Part shown: positions 57,301-64,000 of the stretch, piece after piece
Numbering within the stretch: position 1 is the stretch's first letter
How the letters are laid out: the number at the start of each line of letters is the position of its first letter
From: Epinephelus fuscoguttatus
Lineage: Eukaryota > Chordata > Actinopteri > Perciformes > Serranidae
Assembly (NCBI RefSeq): GCF_011397635.1
Contig: NC_064764.1
Span: 39,608,955 to 39,672,954, forward strand
DNA: 64,000 bases
Reading direction: 5' to 3'
Position numbers and translations under genes: made by a program
Notes under the pieces: model-generated
What the model was told of the DNA's origin: nothing
What the model saw: only the letters and a program-made list of their open reading frames with translations
Databases searched by the model: none

Positions 57301-58931
57301 TTCTTTCCTCCTATGGTTGGACGGTTCATTAGGCTCCACCCCATCGAATGGTACAACTCGGCTACAGTGCGCATGGAGTTCTACGGCTGTGAGCTCGACG
57401 GTAAGATGTTACTGTATTAGTTTTCCATTTCATTAACCTTTATTTAAACAGGAAGTCCACAAGAGTTCACAAAATATGCAAAATACATTTTTTGGTGCAG
57501 TTACATATGTTAGGTTTAGAAAAATAAAGTTACAGAGGTTAGGTTTAGGAAGGTAAAGTTACGCAGGTTAGGTTCAGAAAAATAAAGTTACGTAGGTTAG
57601 GTTCAGAAAAATAAAGCTATACTGTATATGTTAGGTTTAGGGAAAAGAATAATGGCTGGCCATTGTTACATTACGTATTTAACATAAGGTTCTGTACTTG
57701 GTGTAACATGTTTGCTCGACCCATTCACCTCTATCTCCTCACGCAGACTTTCACTCTTAATACAACTTCCTTCTTTACTCCCGTCAGCACATTGGTAATA
57801 TGATCGCAAGCTTTAAGATAATGTGGGTTACATATGAATACTGGTGCATTAGTTTTGATAGGTTTGAGCAACATTTAGATTGATAGATTGAGAGCTGATC
57901 AATTTGCAAATCTGACCAAAGGTGGCATTGTGACAGTATTTTGTATATTTTTATGATAACTACAAATACTTTAGTTACAAGATGACACCTAAATGCATGT
58001 GCACATGCACTATGTGCTCCAGTATTGTCATAGAGTTTGGGTTCCTGTAAACGTGACATTTCTTACCTGCTGCCTCAGGCTGCTCGGTGCCTCTGGGGAT
58101 GGAGAGCAGACTGATAGAAGACCGTCACATCACAGCGAGCTCCACAGCCACCAGCTGGTACTCTGGACCCTGGATGGCCTCCCTTGCACGTCTCAACACA
58201 CAGGGCACCATCAATGCATGGCAGGCTAAGGTAAAATCCTATTAGTGACATGACCGGTCTAAATTAAAGGGATAGGTCTGATTCTTAGAAGTGGGGGTGT
58301 AGGAGGCACGTATCCATAATCAGTGAATTACATACAGTAGATGTCAGGTAGAACGTCTCAGGATCTGAGTGACCTGCAGTATACACACACCTGCTTCTCC
58401 AAAATGTGTGTGCATGCTAAATTACAAGGCAAACCTACCACCTCTCTCTGTGTCCTCTCCTCCACAGTATAGTGACATGCGTCAGTGGCTTCAGGTGGAG
58501 CTGCCCCAAATAAAGAAGATCACAGGTATCATTACACAAGGAGCCAAGTCTCTAGGGACAGAGATGTATGTCATGTCCTACTCTCTGCAGTACAGCGACA
58601 ACGGGATACACTGGACCCACTACACAGATGATGAGAACATCTCTTTCAAGGTGAGCTGAGGCAAAAAAAAAATACTTTAGTAAAACATTTTGTAATTAAC
58701 CAGCTCACAGGCGGCTGGAGTTTTCTTTCACGGTCACATAGACGTGATTCTAAACAATGTCATTCTCTTTCTCATTAAACGCAGACTTTTTTGGGAAATA
58801 AAGACAACAACGACCACATGAGGAACTACATCTACCCTCCGATTTTCTCCCGCTTTATCCGCATCCTCCCCAGAAGATGGAGGAACTCCATCACCATGAG
58901 AGTAGAGCTACTGGGCTGTGATTTTGAGTGA
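39312..58931 (+). CDS. f5: Coagulation factor V, complete, 25 coding exons
   Basis: Exons: 39312-39472, 39924-40006, 42039-42161, 42721-42933, 43034-43189, 45432-45653, 46430-46595, 47317-47497, 50215-50311, 50437-50642, 50788-50935, 51040-51252, 51434-53507, 53635-53803, 54403-54639, 55368-55584, 55863-56042, 56430-56546, 56634-56705, 56813-56898, 57008-57163, 57256-57400, 58079-58230, 58468-58650, 58785-58931. All are AG/GT, total 5904 nt, 1967 aa; human F5 also has 25 exons. Layout: signal peptide 1-26, A1 to about 350, A2 352-682, B to 1329, A3 1330-1654, C1 Cys1656-Cys1804, C2 Cys1809-Cys1964. FV rather than [13 protein letters not shown] thrombin site, basic region plus acidic AR2 in the B domain. 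Known role: activated by thrombin to FVa, the membrane cofactor of factor Xa in prothrombinase. The B domain (about 580 aa) is shorter than the human one (about 836). Confidence 0.97.
40007..42038. other. f5 intron 2, largely featureless apart from one MITE
   Basis: Contains the CACTGTAAA-type element listed separately; nothing else recognised. A short frame at 41848-42291 merely reads through the intron into exon 3 and is not a separate gene. Confidence 0.4.
41286..41716. repeat. MITE-like block built of TTTACTGTGA motifs
   Basis: Begins GCTGCACTGTAAAATATTTG and ends ATAATTTGCAGTGTG (imperfect inverted ends). In between are about ten copies of motifs such as TTTACAGTAAATTACTG, AACTGTAACTTCACAGT and ATTACTGTGAT. 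It is a palindrome-rich transposon derivative with no coding sequence. Confidence 0.65.
43803..44443. mobile_element. Palindromic GC-rich MITE inside the intron-5 element
   Basis: Arms at about 44057-44137 and 44261-44355 are inverted copies (CAGGCTCCACTTCACTCAGC against GCTGAGTGAAGTGGAGCCTG; CACTTTAACCTGAATAACAA against TTGTTATTCAGGTTAAAGTG). Ends AAAGGCCCTGACACTCCATG and GGTTTGGTGTGTCCGCACCT are imperfect inverted repeats. Frames at 43671-44126 and 44201-44614 are by-products of this palindrome. Confidence 0.65.
44690..44912 (-). mobile_element. tRNA-headed SINE-like repeat with (CATT)n
   Basis: On the minus strand it begins GGTGACACGGTGGTTCAGTG (A-box-like TGGTTCAGTGG), has CTGGCTCAAATC (B-box-like) and continues into TGCATGTTCTCCCTGTGTCA and ACTGTG...CTCCCACAGTCCAAAGAC. 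This is a very common fish repeat. A (CATT)n tract (44877-44912) lies at its head. A longer downstream part of the same family is at 56090-56340 on the plus strand. Confidence 0.65.
45685..46360. mobile_element. Giant fold-back element in f5 intron 6
   Basis: Two arms of about 300 bp face each other around a ~25-bp centre near 45985-46010. Outer match: GATCCATGTGGAAGCATATT at 45687 against the inverse of GTCAAGCGAATGCAATACGC...GATCC at 46330-46360. Inner match: CAATAGAACAACAGACACTT against GAAAGTGTCTGTTGTTCTAT. Each arm is a ~24-bp tandem series of TTTTTCGTGGTAATTTTTTC type (left) or its complement (right). No coding sequence; the frame at 46117-46356 is only the repeat. Confidence 0.9.
46720..46905. 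repeat. Dispersed repeat shared with ccdc80 intron
   Basis: AAAGGGAAACTTTGACATTT, then AAACTGGTCCAGTATTGGGA and GCATTTGTGCACCATCA match the copy at 4921-5110. Confidence 0.6.
46935..47072. repeat. GC-rich transposon relic bounded by a direct motif
   Basis: A CpG-rich insert with several GCGAGT/CGCGAG motifs lies between two AGTGTGTTCACAC copies. It probably belongs to a Harbinger/ISL2EU-type MITE, but no complete ends are visible. Confidence 0.4.
47657..48039. mobile_element. MITE-like element in f5 intron 8 (same family as 30774-31885)
   Basis: Left end TTAAAGGTATACTATGCAGG and right end CCTGCACAGGATACCCTTAA are inverted repeats, matching in type the longer element in slc35a5. Confidence 0.6.
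48170..48320. repeat. TGAGTCA-rich dispersed repeat
   Basis: TGAGTCA occurs at 48186-48192 and 48206-48212, and a related CGAGTCA just after, in a GGACTTGAGTC-type tandem repeat that is common in fish introns. Confidence 0.55.
48567..49645. mobile_element. Non-autonomous piggyBac-type element with TTAA duplications
   Basis: TTAA (48563-48566) then CCCTATGGGCCC at the left; GGGCCCATAGGG then TTAA (49646-49649) at the right. This gives 12-bp perfect inverted ends with the CCC...GGG start and TTAA target-site duplication diagnostic of the piggyBac superfamily. The 1079-bp interior has no recognisable transposase; the frame at 48715-49020 is unremarkable. It lies in f5 intron 8. Confidence 0.85.
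49690..50157 (-). mobile_element. Harbinger-type fragment with truncated Myb/SANT ORF, copy 1
   Basis: On the minus strand from 49775: [20 protein letters not shown] then INRQMMGTV, the first helices of a Myb/SANT-like domain, cut short. Upstream (plus coordinates about 49888-49970) a ~23-bp motif CATCAACAGCTCCTCCCACA is repeated about four times. It ends GCAGTGTAAACGGGGCTAAT. It is nearly identical to 63571-63990. It lies in f5 intron 8, immediately right of the piggyBac element. Confidence 0.7.
51434..53507 (+). CDS. f5: f5 exon 13: end of A2, whole B domain, start of A3
   Basis: A 2074-bp single exon; its human counterpart is about 2.8 kb. It runs [16 protein letters not shown]...VKFQDVEC (end of A2), an acidic linker, then thrombin site LGLR744-SLKN. 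A serine/threonine/asparagine-rich linker follows with 29 N-X-S/T sequons by eye, including a ~60-aa tandem duplication (52462-52650 and 52651-52824). Next are the basic region (about residues 1187-1232: [16 protein letters not shown]), FSPR1227-GFHP (matching the human Arg1018 site), acidic AR2 (about 1254-1321), YYLK1322-NSG at the human Arg1545 position, and A3 start [15 protein letters not shown]. The human proline/leucine nonapeptide repeats (SPDLSQTNL type) are absent. Confidence 0.95.
53804..54402. other. f5 intron 14, no recognised feature
   Basis: AT-rich intron; a short TTTAGATTTAGATTTAATATT run near 54036 is the only repetitive feature seen. Confidence 0.4.
54850..55140 (-). pseudogene. 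LINE C-terminal coding fragment (L2/CR1-like) in f5 intron 15
   Basis: Minus-strand translation from 55126: [60 protein letters not shown] and [12 protein letters not shown]. This is the standard C-terminal signature of fish L2/CR1-type LINE ORF2. A 5'-truncated dead copy. Confidence 0.85.
56088..56345 (+). mobile_element. SINE-like dispersed repeat, head missing
   Basis: Carries TTTGCATGTTCTCCCCGTGT, CTTCCTCCCACAGTCCAAAG, ATTGGTGACTCTAAATTGTC and GGATAGACTCCAGCCC, then ATGAATGACTGAATG. It is the body and tail of the family whose head is at 44690-44912. It lies in f5 intron 17. Confidence 0.75.
56634..57400 (+). other. f5: f5 region: C1 discoidin domain (exons 19-22)
   Basis: Cys1656 ([20 protein letters not shown]) to Cys1804 ([10 protein letters not shown]) bound one F5/8-type C domain, with [20 protein letters not shown] and [20 protein letters not shown]. 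The membrane-contact Tyr-Leu pair of human C1 (GAKHYLKS) is replaced by Met-Phe (GAKQMFYS), still hydrophobic. Confidence 0.92.
57500..57655 (+). repeat. Small minisatellite in f5 intron 22
   Basis: About four tandem units of roughly 35 bp built on GTTAGGTTTAGAAAAATAAA and GTTACGTAG. Confidence 0.8.
58079..58931 (+). other. f5: f5 region: C2 discoidin domain (exons 23-25) and stop
   Basis: Cys1809 ([20 protein letters not shown]) to Cys1964 (VELLGCDFE, stop TGA 58929-58931). The paired Trp-Trp spike that inserts into phosphatidylserine membranes in human C2 (SFKKSWWGD) aligns with SWYSGPW, so the second Trp is Tyr. [20 protein letters not shown] is the conserved core. Confidence 0.92.
58262..58400. 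repeat. Copy E (partial) of the dispersed repeat, f5 intron 23
   Basis: AAGGGATAGGTCTGATTCTT, TACAGTAGATGTCAG and CCTGCTTCTCCAAAATG correspond to blocks of copies A-D. Confidence 0.5.
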
Positions 58932-59177
58932 TGATACACAAAGACACAAATCCATAGCAAATGATGTCAGGTCAGGTCAACCGTGCACATGCAGACTGAA
59001 ACACTCAAAGTGTATCCCCAGACTAATGCACTTCAACTTTCACACATACGGTCATGTATGAAGGATACTACATATATAAATCACGGCCAACACATGCAGA
59101 CATTTGTTGCTTAGGCTGTCTGTAAAGCTCATCCTATACACTGTTTTATCATACAAATATATGGCCAGTTAGAATGA

Positions 59178-59585
59178 GTTAAAGGAGCAGTGTGTAAGAT
59201 TTGAGGAGATTTAGTGACATCTAGTGGTGAGGACTGCAAATTGCAACCAGCTCAAACTTCTCCTGGTCAGAATTCCTTCAGTGTTCAATGTTTAGGAGGT
59301 TTTTACCATGAGCTGAATTATCCACAGAGGTCTCTTCCTCGCTGAAATTAACGGACCAGGAGATTTAAACTGGTAAAAATATTGAATAAAGTAGTTTCAT
59401 GTTTAGATATCTGTGTTTTTCATACACTCTCGTCGACAGTGGCTGACACGATAATGCAATGAAACGTGATTTCAAAATGTCCCTATCCAGAGCCAGTGTT
59501 TGTGTTTGTCTGTTATGGACTACTGCAGAAACATAACGGTGCAACATGGCGATCGCTGTAGAGAAGGATCCACTTGCCTAGTGCC
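59178..59585. mobile_element. Left part of a hAT-like MITE
   Basis: Starts TTAAAGGAGCAGTGTGTAAG, then TAGTGACATCTAGTGGTGAG, ATTGCAACCAGCTCAAACTT and CCCTATCCAGAGCCAGTGTT. This is a very common fish repeat. A second, better right half is at about 60545-61158. Confidence 0.65.
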
Positions 59586-59789
59586 TGCTTTGTGTCCTCA
59601 TGTATTCACAAAGATTCTGAGAATCCTCTCGGAGAGCTCCTAACTTAGCCTTAAAATTTAAGGAGTCCTAGCTAAGGAGTGATTTTGGAAAGTTCTCAGA
59701 GCATCTCTGAGCAAGGAAGAGACAGAAACTTTGACTTTAGTGAGGAGGTGTGTTCGACCCTGTTGCTAGGTGTGATGTGTGCTTTTAAC

Positions 59790-60010
59790 AGATCAATCAA
59801 TCAATCAATTTTATTTATAAAGCCCAATATCACAAATCACAATTTGCCTCACAGGGCTTTACAGCATACGACATCCCTCTGTCCTTATGACCCTCGCAGT
59901 GGATAAGGAAAAACTCCCCCAAAAAAACCCTTTAACAGGGAAAAAACGGTAGAAACCTCAGGAAGAGCAACTGAGGAGGGATCCCTCTTCCAGGACGGAC
60001 AGACGTGCAA
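59790..60010. repeat. Common fish LINE-tail-type repeat
   Basis: Begins with (ATCA)n, then ATTTTATTTATAAAGCCCAA, CAATTTGCCTCACAGGGCTT and GGATAAGGAAAAACTCCCCC. This block is recognisable from many fish genomes as a retrotransposon 3' end. Family assignment uncertain. Confidence 0.6.
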
Positions 60011-60544
60011 TAGATGTCAGATGTGATTGGTTGTCACAGACACCCCCTTTGTCAGCCTGTAAGGTATGAGGACACCCAGTGGAAATGAAACGAACTGTGA
60101 AAGTGTTGGAAGGTTGAGACGGACAAAAGTCATCACTGCTGCACTGTTGCATTTTTACAGTTTTCCAAATATTTTAGTGTTGTGATCATTTTGTTTCTGG
60201 CATTATAGCGTTAGGTGAGAAATGTGTGCACATCCCTAATGACATCAACCACACAAATTCTCCCTGCACAATCTAATCTGTAGCGTTTAATTTACTCACT
60301 GTCATCCAGCGTTTGGAGAATATTCCTTATACCTCTTTGTGTTCTCACCATTTTCTCCTCTGATTAAGAAACTCTTAAACTTCTTAAAAGTCCTCCTCCC
60401 TGCTCCGTATAGTTTTTACCTTAAGGTCTGCGATGCTCTGCAAATAACTTATCTTTACAAGGACCTAACTTAAAGGGGAAATTCTAAGAAAGGAATTTTC
60501 CTTGAATTTTTTTCATGCAGAGCACCTCTTTGTATTAGGAAGTT

Positions 60545-61158
60545 TTGTGAGTACAGCCTCAAATTTTCAGGAGGTCTTTACCAGGAGCCACATTATCCAC
60601 AGGGGTCTCTTTGTCTCCGTAATAAACCGACCCGCTGATTAAAACCTGTAAAAACACTGAATGGAGGGGCTTCTTCCTACAGTGGCTGACATGAAACCGT
60701 AAAAATGTGAATGTCCCTATCTAGAGCCAGTGTTTGATTTGTCCATTCTGGGCTACTGTAGAAACGTGACGGTGCAACATTGTGATCTCCGTAGACGAGG
60801 ACCTGCTCCCTATGTAAATATAAACAGCTCATTCTAAGGCAACAAAAACCCAACGATCCTTTTTTTTTTTTTTAAAGATATTTTTTGGGCATTTTTAGCC
60901 TTTATGTGCTAGGACAGACAAGCATGGAAGGGGGAGAGAGAGACAGTGTGTGACATGCAGCAAAGGGCCACAAGCTGGATTCAAACCCGGGCTGCTGCGG
61001 CAACAGCCTTGTATACGGAGCGCCTGCACTACCACTAAACCACCGACACCCCAGACCCAATGATCCTTATTTTCAGGTGATCATACACCAAAGAAAACAA
61101 TATTATTATTCCATTTCTGCCAATAAATCCCCCTGAATCATACACACTGCACCTTTAA
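60545..61158. mobile_element. Right part of a hAT-like MITE, interrupted by a SINE
   Basis: Repeats TATCTAGAGCCAGTGTTTGA, CTACTGTAGAAACGTGACGG and ends CATACACACTGCACCTTTAA, the inverse of the TTAAAGGAGCAGTGTGTAAG left end at 59178. A SINE (60861-61054) is inserted in it with target-site duplication. Confidence 0.7.
60861..61054 (-). mobile_element. tRNA-derived SINE with poly(A) tail and target-site duplication
   Basis: On the minus strand: GGTGTCGGTGGTTTAGTGGT (A box TGGTTTAGTGG), CCCGGGTTTGAATCCAGC (B box GGTTTGAATCC), a body with CATGTCACACACTGTCTCTC and a poly(A) tail (T run at 60859-60873). ACCCAACGATCCT (60848-60860) and ACCCAATGATCCT (61055-61067) flank it as a 13-bp duplication with one mismatch. 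The tRNA-like head is not a tRNA gene. Confidence 0.85.
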
Positions 61159-61345
61159 AAGAACTTATTCATATGTGCATTAGTGTGAGTAATCTTAAAT
61201 GCTTTGTCAATATTTTAATGTGTTTTTGAAATGCTACTTTCAGCTGATATACGACACCTTGTCCTTCAGAAATGACTATAAATGAATGTAAATATGTAAG
61301 TAGAGATCATGTAATTTATTTTTCAATAAATATGATTGTCATTCT

Positions 61346-62900
61346 TATATGTGGTGTCGGGCTCAGTGATGTATGGTCGCTCTAAGTATGTGAACTCTGG
61401 TGTCTTCTCATGGTGTTCTATGTAAGGGTGTCACTTTTAGCACCTCTGCTGAGGCCAGGCCCCTCATTAAGCAGCACCTCGGAGCCTCCAGAGTCAACAG
61501 ACACGTGCAGCTGCAAACACATGGCATGTTTGTCCATTTGCTGATCATGTTAGAGCGGGCACTGGAGGTGTGAAGTCTCAGCATGGCTGCCCTGTGTGCT
61601 ACTGATCTCACAGATAGCTTTATTGGACGACTCAGCTGGCTGTCTTGGGCTTTGGGAATACCGTCACTCCACCTCTGAGAAACAAGTGACACCGAGATGA
61701 AATAATTTAAGAAAAAACGAACAATACTGCACATCCATATCCAGGGAAATGCTGGTGAGGTAAATCCTCAGTTACATTGGTAACAGCGTGTATCCACTTC
61801 TTCTGGATGAAGACGATGCTGTAAATGTTTGCTTCATTTACCACATTCATTACTCAGAATATTACAGTTATTAATTACTTAAACTCAGATCCACTTGCTC
61901 TTAATCATCACCTTTCTGGTGCAGAAATCTGCTCTTGCAAATGTGTTTACACAGATCTCATAGACAGACCCCAAACTCTTTTGATGTAACTGTGTAAACA
62001 AAAGGAAAACATCTGTTCACAGCTGATAGAAATGACTTGAATAATTATGGACAATGTAATAATACATATCTAATAATAATAATTAAGGACAGATGTGTTC
62101 AGGCAGATGAGAGAAAGTGTAACACAAAGGTTTGACTAACTCAAAGGTTCAAAACATCAGATGCAATGGAGACCATTCACCACCAGATGTCGCCCCAACT
62201 TCACCTTTGCTGAAAATCAGGCCAGGCCTGAATAGTTTCCTGTCACTGTGATTAAGTTTTGTTTGATGGACGTCCACCTGATGAGATAACTGGAGATCAT
62301 GTTGCAGAGGTAGATGACTTCAGACTTAAAGATCCTGTCTTACAGAGAGCAGAGCAGTTCTTAGACTCTGACCTTCAAATATTTGAAATAAATCCTAAAT
62401 ATATAAACAAACACTGTGGTTTTTAAAAATTATGAACACATAATTCTACATTCACAGGGTCATGAATATGTGCGTAATGATAGCATGTAAATTCTCATTC
62501 ATATCTGCTACAGTACAAAAATGCTAATGAAAAAATAATGTGTCATAATTCCTCGTTTTGCTGGGACTCACAGGTTCTTTATGTTTGCAAGGATTTACAC
62601 TTAATGAGTGAAAATCATCACTTTCTGACTGAGGCTGGGCCCATGTTTACCATCCTGATCAGATATTTAAAAACTTTATTTAATGTAAAAATACTCCATC
62701 ACAGGCAAAATACTACAATCAAAATGTTACTTCAGTAAGAGAAGAGAATTAACCAAAGGTAAAAGTACTCTTCATGAAGGTAGAATGACTTTTTATTACT
62801 GTATCCACTCATGGATGGATTACTGAGTACAACTGAGCACAGGCCCTAAAGTGTCACTACCCCCAGCCTTCACCTGTAAAATGTCAAATGTCAAATTAAC
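61346..62900. other. Intergenic, no recognised feature
   Basis: A minus-strand frame at 61408-61734 (108 aa) has no recognisable domain or splice context. The rest is AT-rich unique-looking sequence. Confidence 0.4.
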
Positions 62901-62904
62901 ACAT

Positions 62905-63275
62905 AACGACCAGGAAGAGACTCAAAATGACCAAAAAAGAGATGTAAAGAATCCATGAAGAGACGTAAAACAAGTACAAAAAATAGCAGAACAAATACAA
63001 AGCAACACAAAACAACAAAAAATTACCAAAAAATCACCTCAAAGACACATTAAACCACCAAAAAACTTACAAAATTACTTCAAAAAGACACAACACGACC
63101 AAAAAGAGACATGAAACCACAAAGGGATGCAAAAGAACTGCAAAACAAACTACACTAACTATAAAAAATGGCAAAACAACCACAAAGACACACAAAACGA
63201 TCAAATAAGACACAACATTACCTCAAAGACACATGACACAACCACGAAAAGACACAAAGTGACCAAAAAGAAACT
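62905..63275 (+). repeat. Degenerate GACACAAAACGACCAAAAA-type minisatellite
   Basis: Tandem, strongly diverged units of roughly 18-36 bp built on CAAAGACACACAAAACGATC and GACCAAAAAGAGACATGAAA. Purine-rich on this strand, with no coding potential. Confidence 0.8.
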
Positions 63276-63329
63276 ACATCGAGATGCATATTGAGGACAT
63301 GAGCCCTTTTTAAATAGGAGTTGTGCAAA

Positions 63330-63990
63330 TTTACAGGAAAGCCCAATCAGTCTTTTTTCAGCATTGGCAGTATAAAAACAAAATCGGGGAGTGCAGCAAA
63401 ATGCCGCCTACCTACTTTTGTTTATACAGAATGCGCCTTTTTCGGGGCAATGGGGGGCGTGAGCAAGTAACAAAACGTGTAGCTCAGCGTGTGACGTAAA
63501 CAGTGACGTGGGAGGGAAGCCGCGGCTGGTCAGTCCTTCGGTGATTCTCTCGTAAGTCGGCCCGTCCTTCACCGTCCCCGTCATCTGACGGTTAATGGCC
63601 TCTTCGTTTGCGAGGACAAGGAGGGCGCGCAATTCCTTGTCTCCCCAGTTGCTCATCTTTACAGTGTCTGTCAGGTTTGTGTTTCCCTCTTGCTACTAGC
63701 TGCTCGCTAATTCCTGCTATCAGCTGTTTCCTGTTTATCCACCACCAGTGGCTCGCACGTGCAGCGTCATCAACAGCTCCTCCCACAAGTCTTCAACAGC
63801 TCCTCCCGTTGCAGAAGGCCGCCTCAGTTTGTTTAAACCAAAAGGTTCTACCAATATGTCTACCCTATGTGGCGGAAAATTGTGCACCTTGGATCAACTC
63901 GCCAACCAGCTCTGTGGGTCTAAACGCTTGCAGCTTGCCGGCAAAACGGCCCAACATTCGCCAAAAATCTGGCAGTGTGAACGGGGCTTA
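63330..63990 (-). mobile_element. Harbinger-type fragment with truncated Myb/SANT ORF, copy 2
   Basis: Minus-strand ORF from 63656: [47 protein letters not shown], a Myb/SANT-like domain with the conserved W and leucine spacing, longer than in copy 1 before the sequence diverges. The right end GGCAGTGTGAACGGGGCTTA lies at the window edge. About 63571-63990 is nearly identical to 49690-50157. Confidence 0.7.
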
Positions 63991-64000
63991 AGAGATGCAA

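Larger units (their letters stand above)
58932..61345 (+). other. f5: f5 3' flank or long 3' UTR, transposon-rich
   Basis: AATAAA occurs at 59385-59390 (inside a transposon relic) and at 61325-61330. The second is followed by TGATTGTCATTC and a GT-rich TATGTGGTGTCGG, a good cleavage context. If it is the real end, the f5 3' UTR would be about 2.4 kb and would include the repeats below. This is inference only. Confidence 0.4.

Noticed and set aside
39312..58931. Factor VIII, ceruloplasmin or hephaestin as identity of the A-domain gene
   Set aside because: Ceruloplasmin and hephaestin lack C1/C2 domains. The LGLR-SLKN site, basic region, AR2 and sequence of A3/C2 follow factor V, not factor VIII.
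60861..61054. tRNA gene on the minus strand
   Set aside because: A- and B-box-like sequences are present but they head a SINE with poly(A) tail and target-site duplication, and the cloverleaf is degraded.
61408..61734. 108-aa minus-strand frame as a gene downstream of f5
   Set aside because: No recognisable domain, splice signals or composition; a frame of this length is expected by chance in 64 kb.

Overview
This window is vertebrate nuclear DNA, almost certainly from a ray-finned (teleost) fish. Genes are split into many short exons with GT/AG introns. The introns are full of (CA)n microsatellites, non-LTR retrotransposon scraps, tRNA-headed SINEs and DNA-transposon derivatives of types common in fish. 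The encoded proteins match vertebrate CCDC80, SLC35A5 and coagulation factor V but are clearly diverged from mammalian ones. No prokaryotic-style system, rRNA, tRNA gene or CRISPR array is present.

Layout. (1) 1-15.7 kb: the last five coding exons of ccdc80 on the plus strand; the gene enters from the left edge. Its 6.2-kb intron at 7391-13563 holds a dispersed tandem repeat rich in perfect oestrogen-response-element palindromes, split by a Harbinger-like insertion. (2) 15.95-22.66 kb: one uninterrupted 38-bp-unit minisatellite of roughly 175 copies, lying in the tail-to-tail gap between ccdc80 and the next gene. (3) 23.95-35.5 kb: a complete slc35a5 gene on the minus strand, nine coding exons (427 aa) plus a probable 5' UTR exon with a CRE-type promoter. 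(4) 35.5-39.3 kb: a head-to-head intergenic gap with a LINE fragment and a fold-back repeat. (5) 39.3-58.9 kb: a complete 25-exon f5 (coagulation factor V) gene on the plus strand, 1967 aa, A1-A2-B-A3-C1-C2. Its introns hold nested elements, including a 1.08-kb piggyBac-type element with TTAA duplications and a ~0.67-kb giant fold-back repeat. (6) 58.9-64 kb: f5 3' flank, made of nested transposon remnants, a SINE with target-site duplication, a degenerate minisatellite and a Harbinger-type Myb fragment whose sister copy sits in an f5 intron.

The three genes do not form a pathway. CCDC80 is a secreted matrix protein, SLC35A5 a Golgi nucleotide-sugar transporter and factor V a plasma procofactor. 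The exon models of slc35a5 and f5 were built by joining phases by hand, and both sum to an exact multiple of three (1284 and 5904 nt). The most interesting points are: nuclear-receptor palindromes spread by a repeat inside ccdc80; the structure and bracketing of the 38-bp array; a factor V in which the second major thrombin site has Lys in place of Arg and only one of three activated protein C sites remains; and a giant fold-back element in an f5 intron. I did not find a wholly new molecular system.
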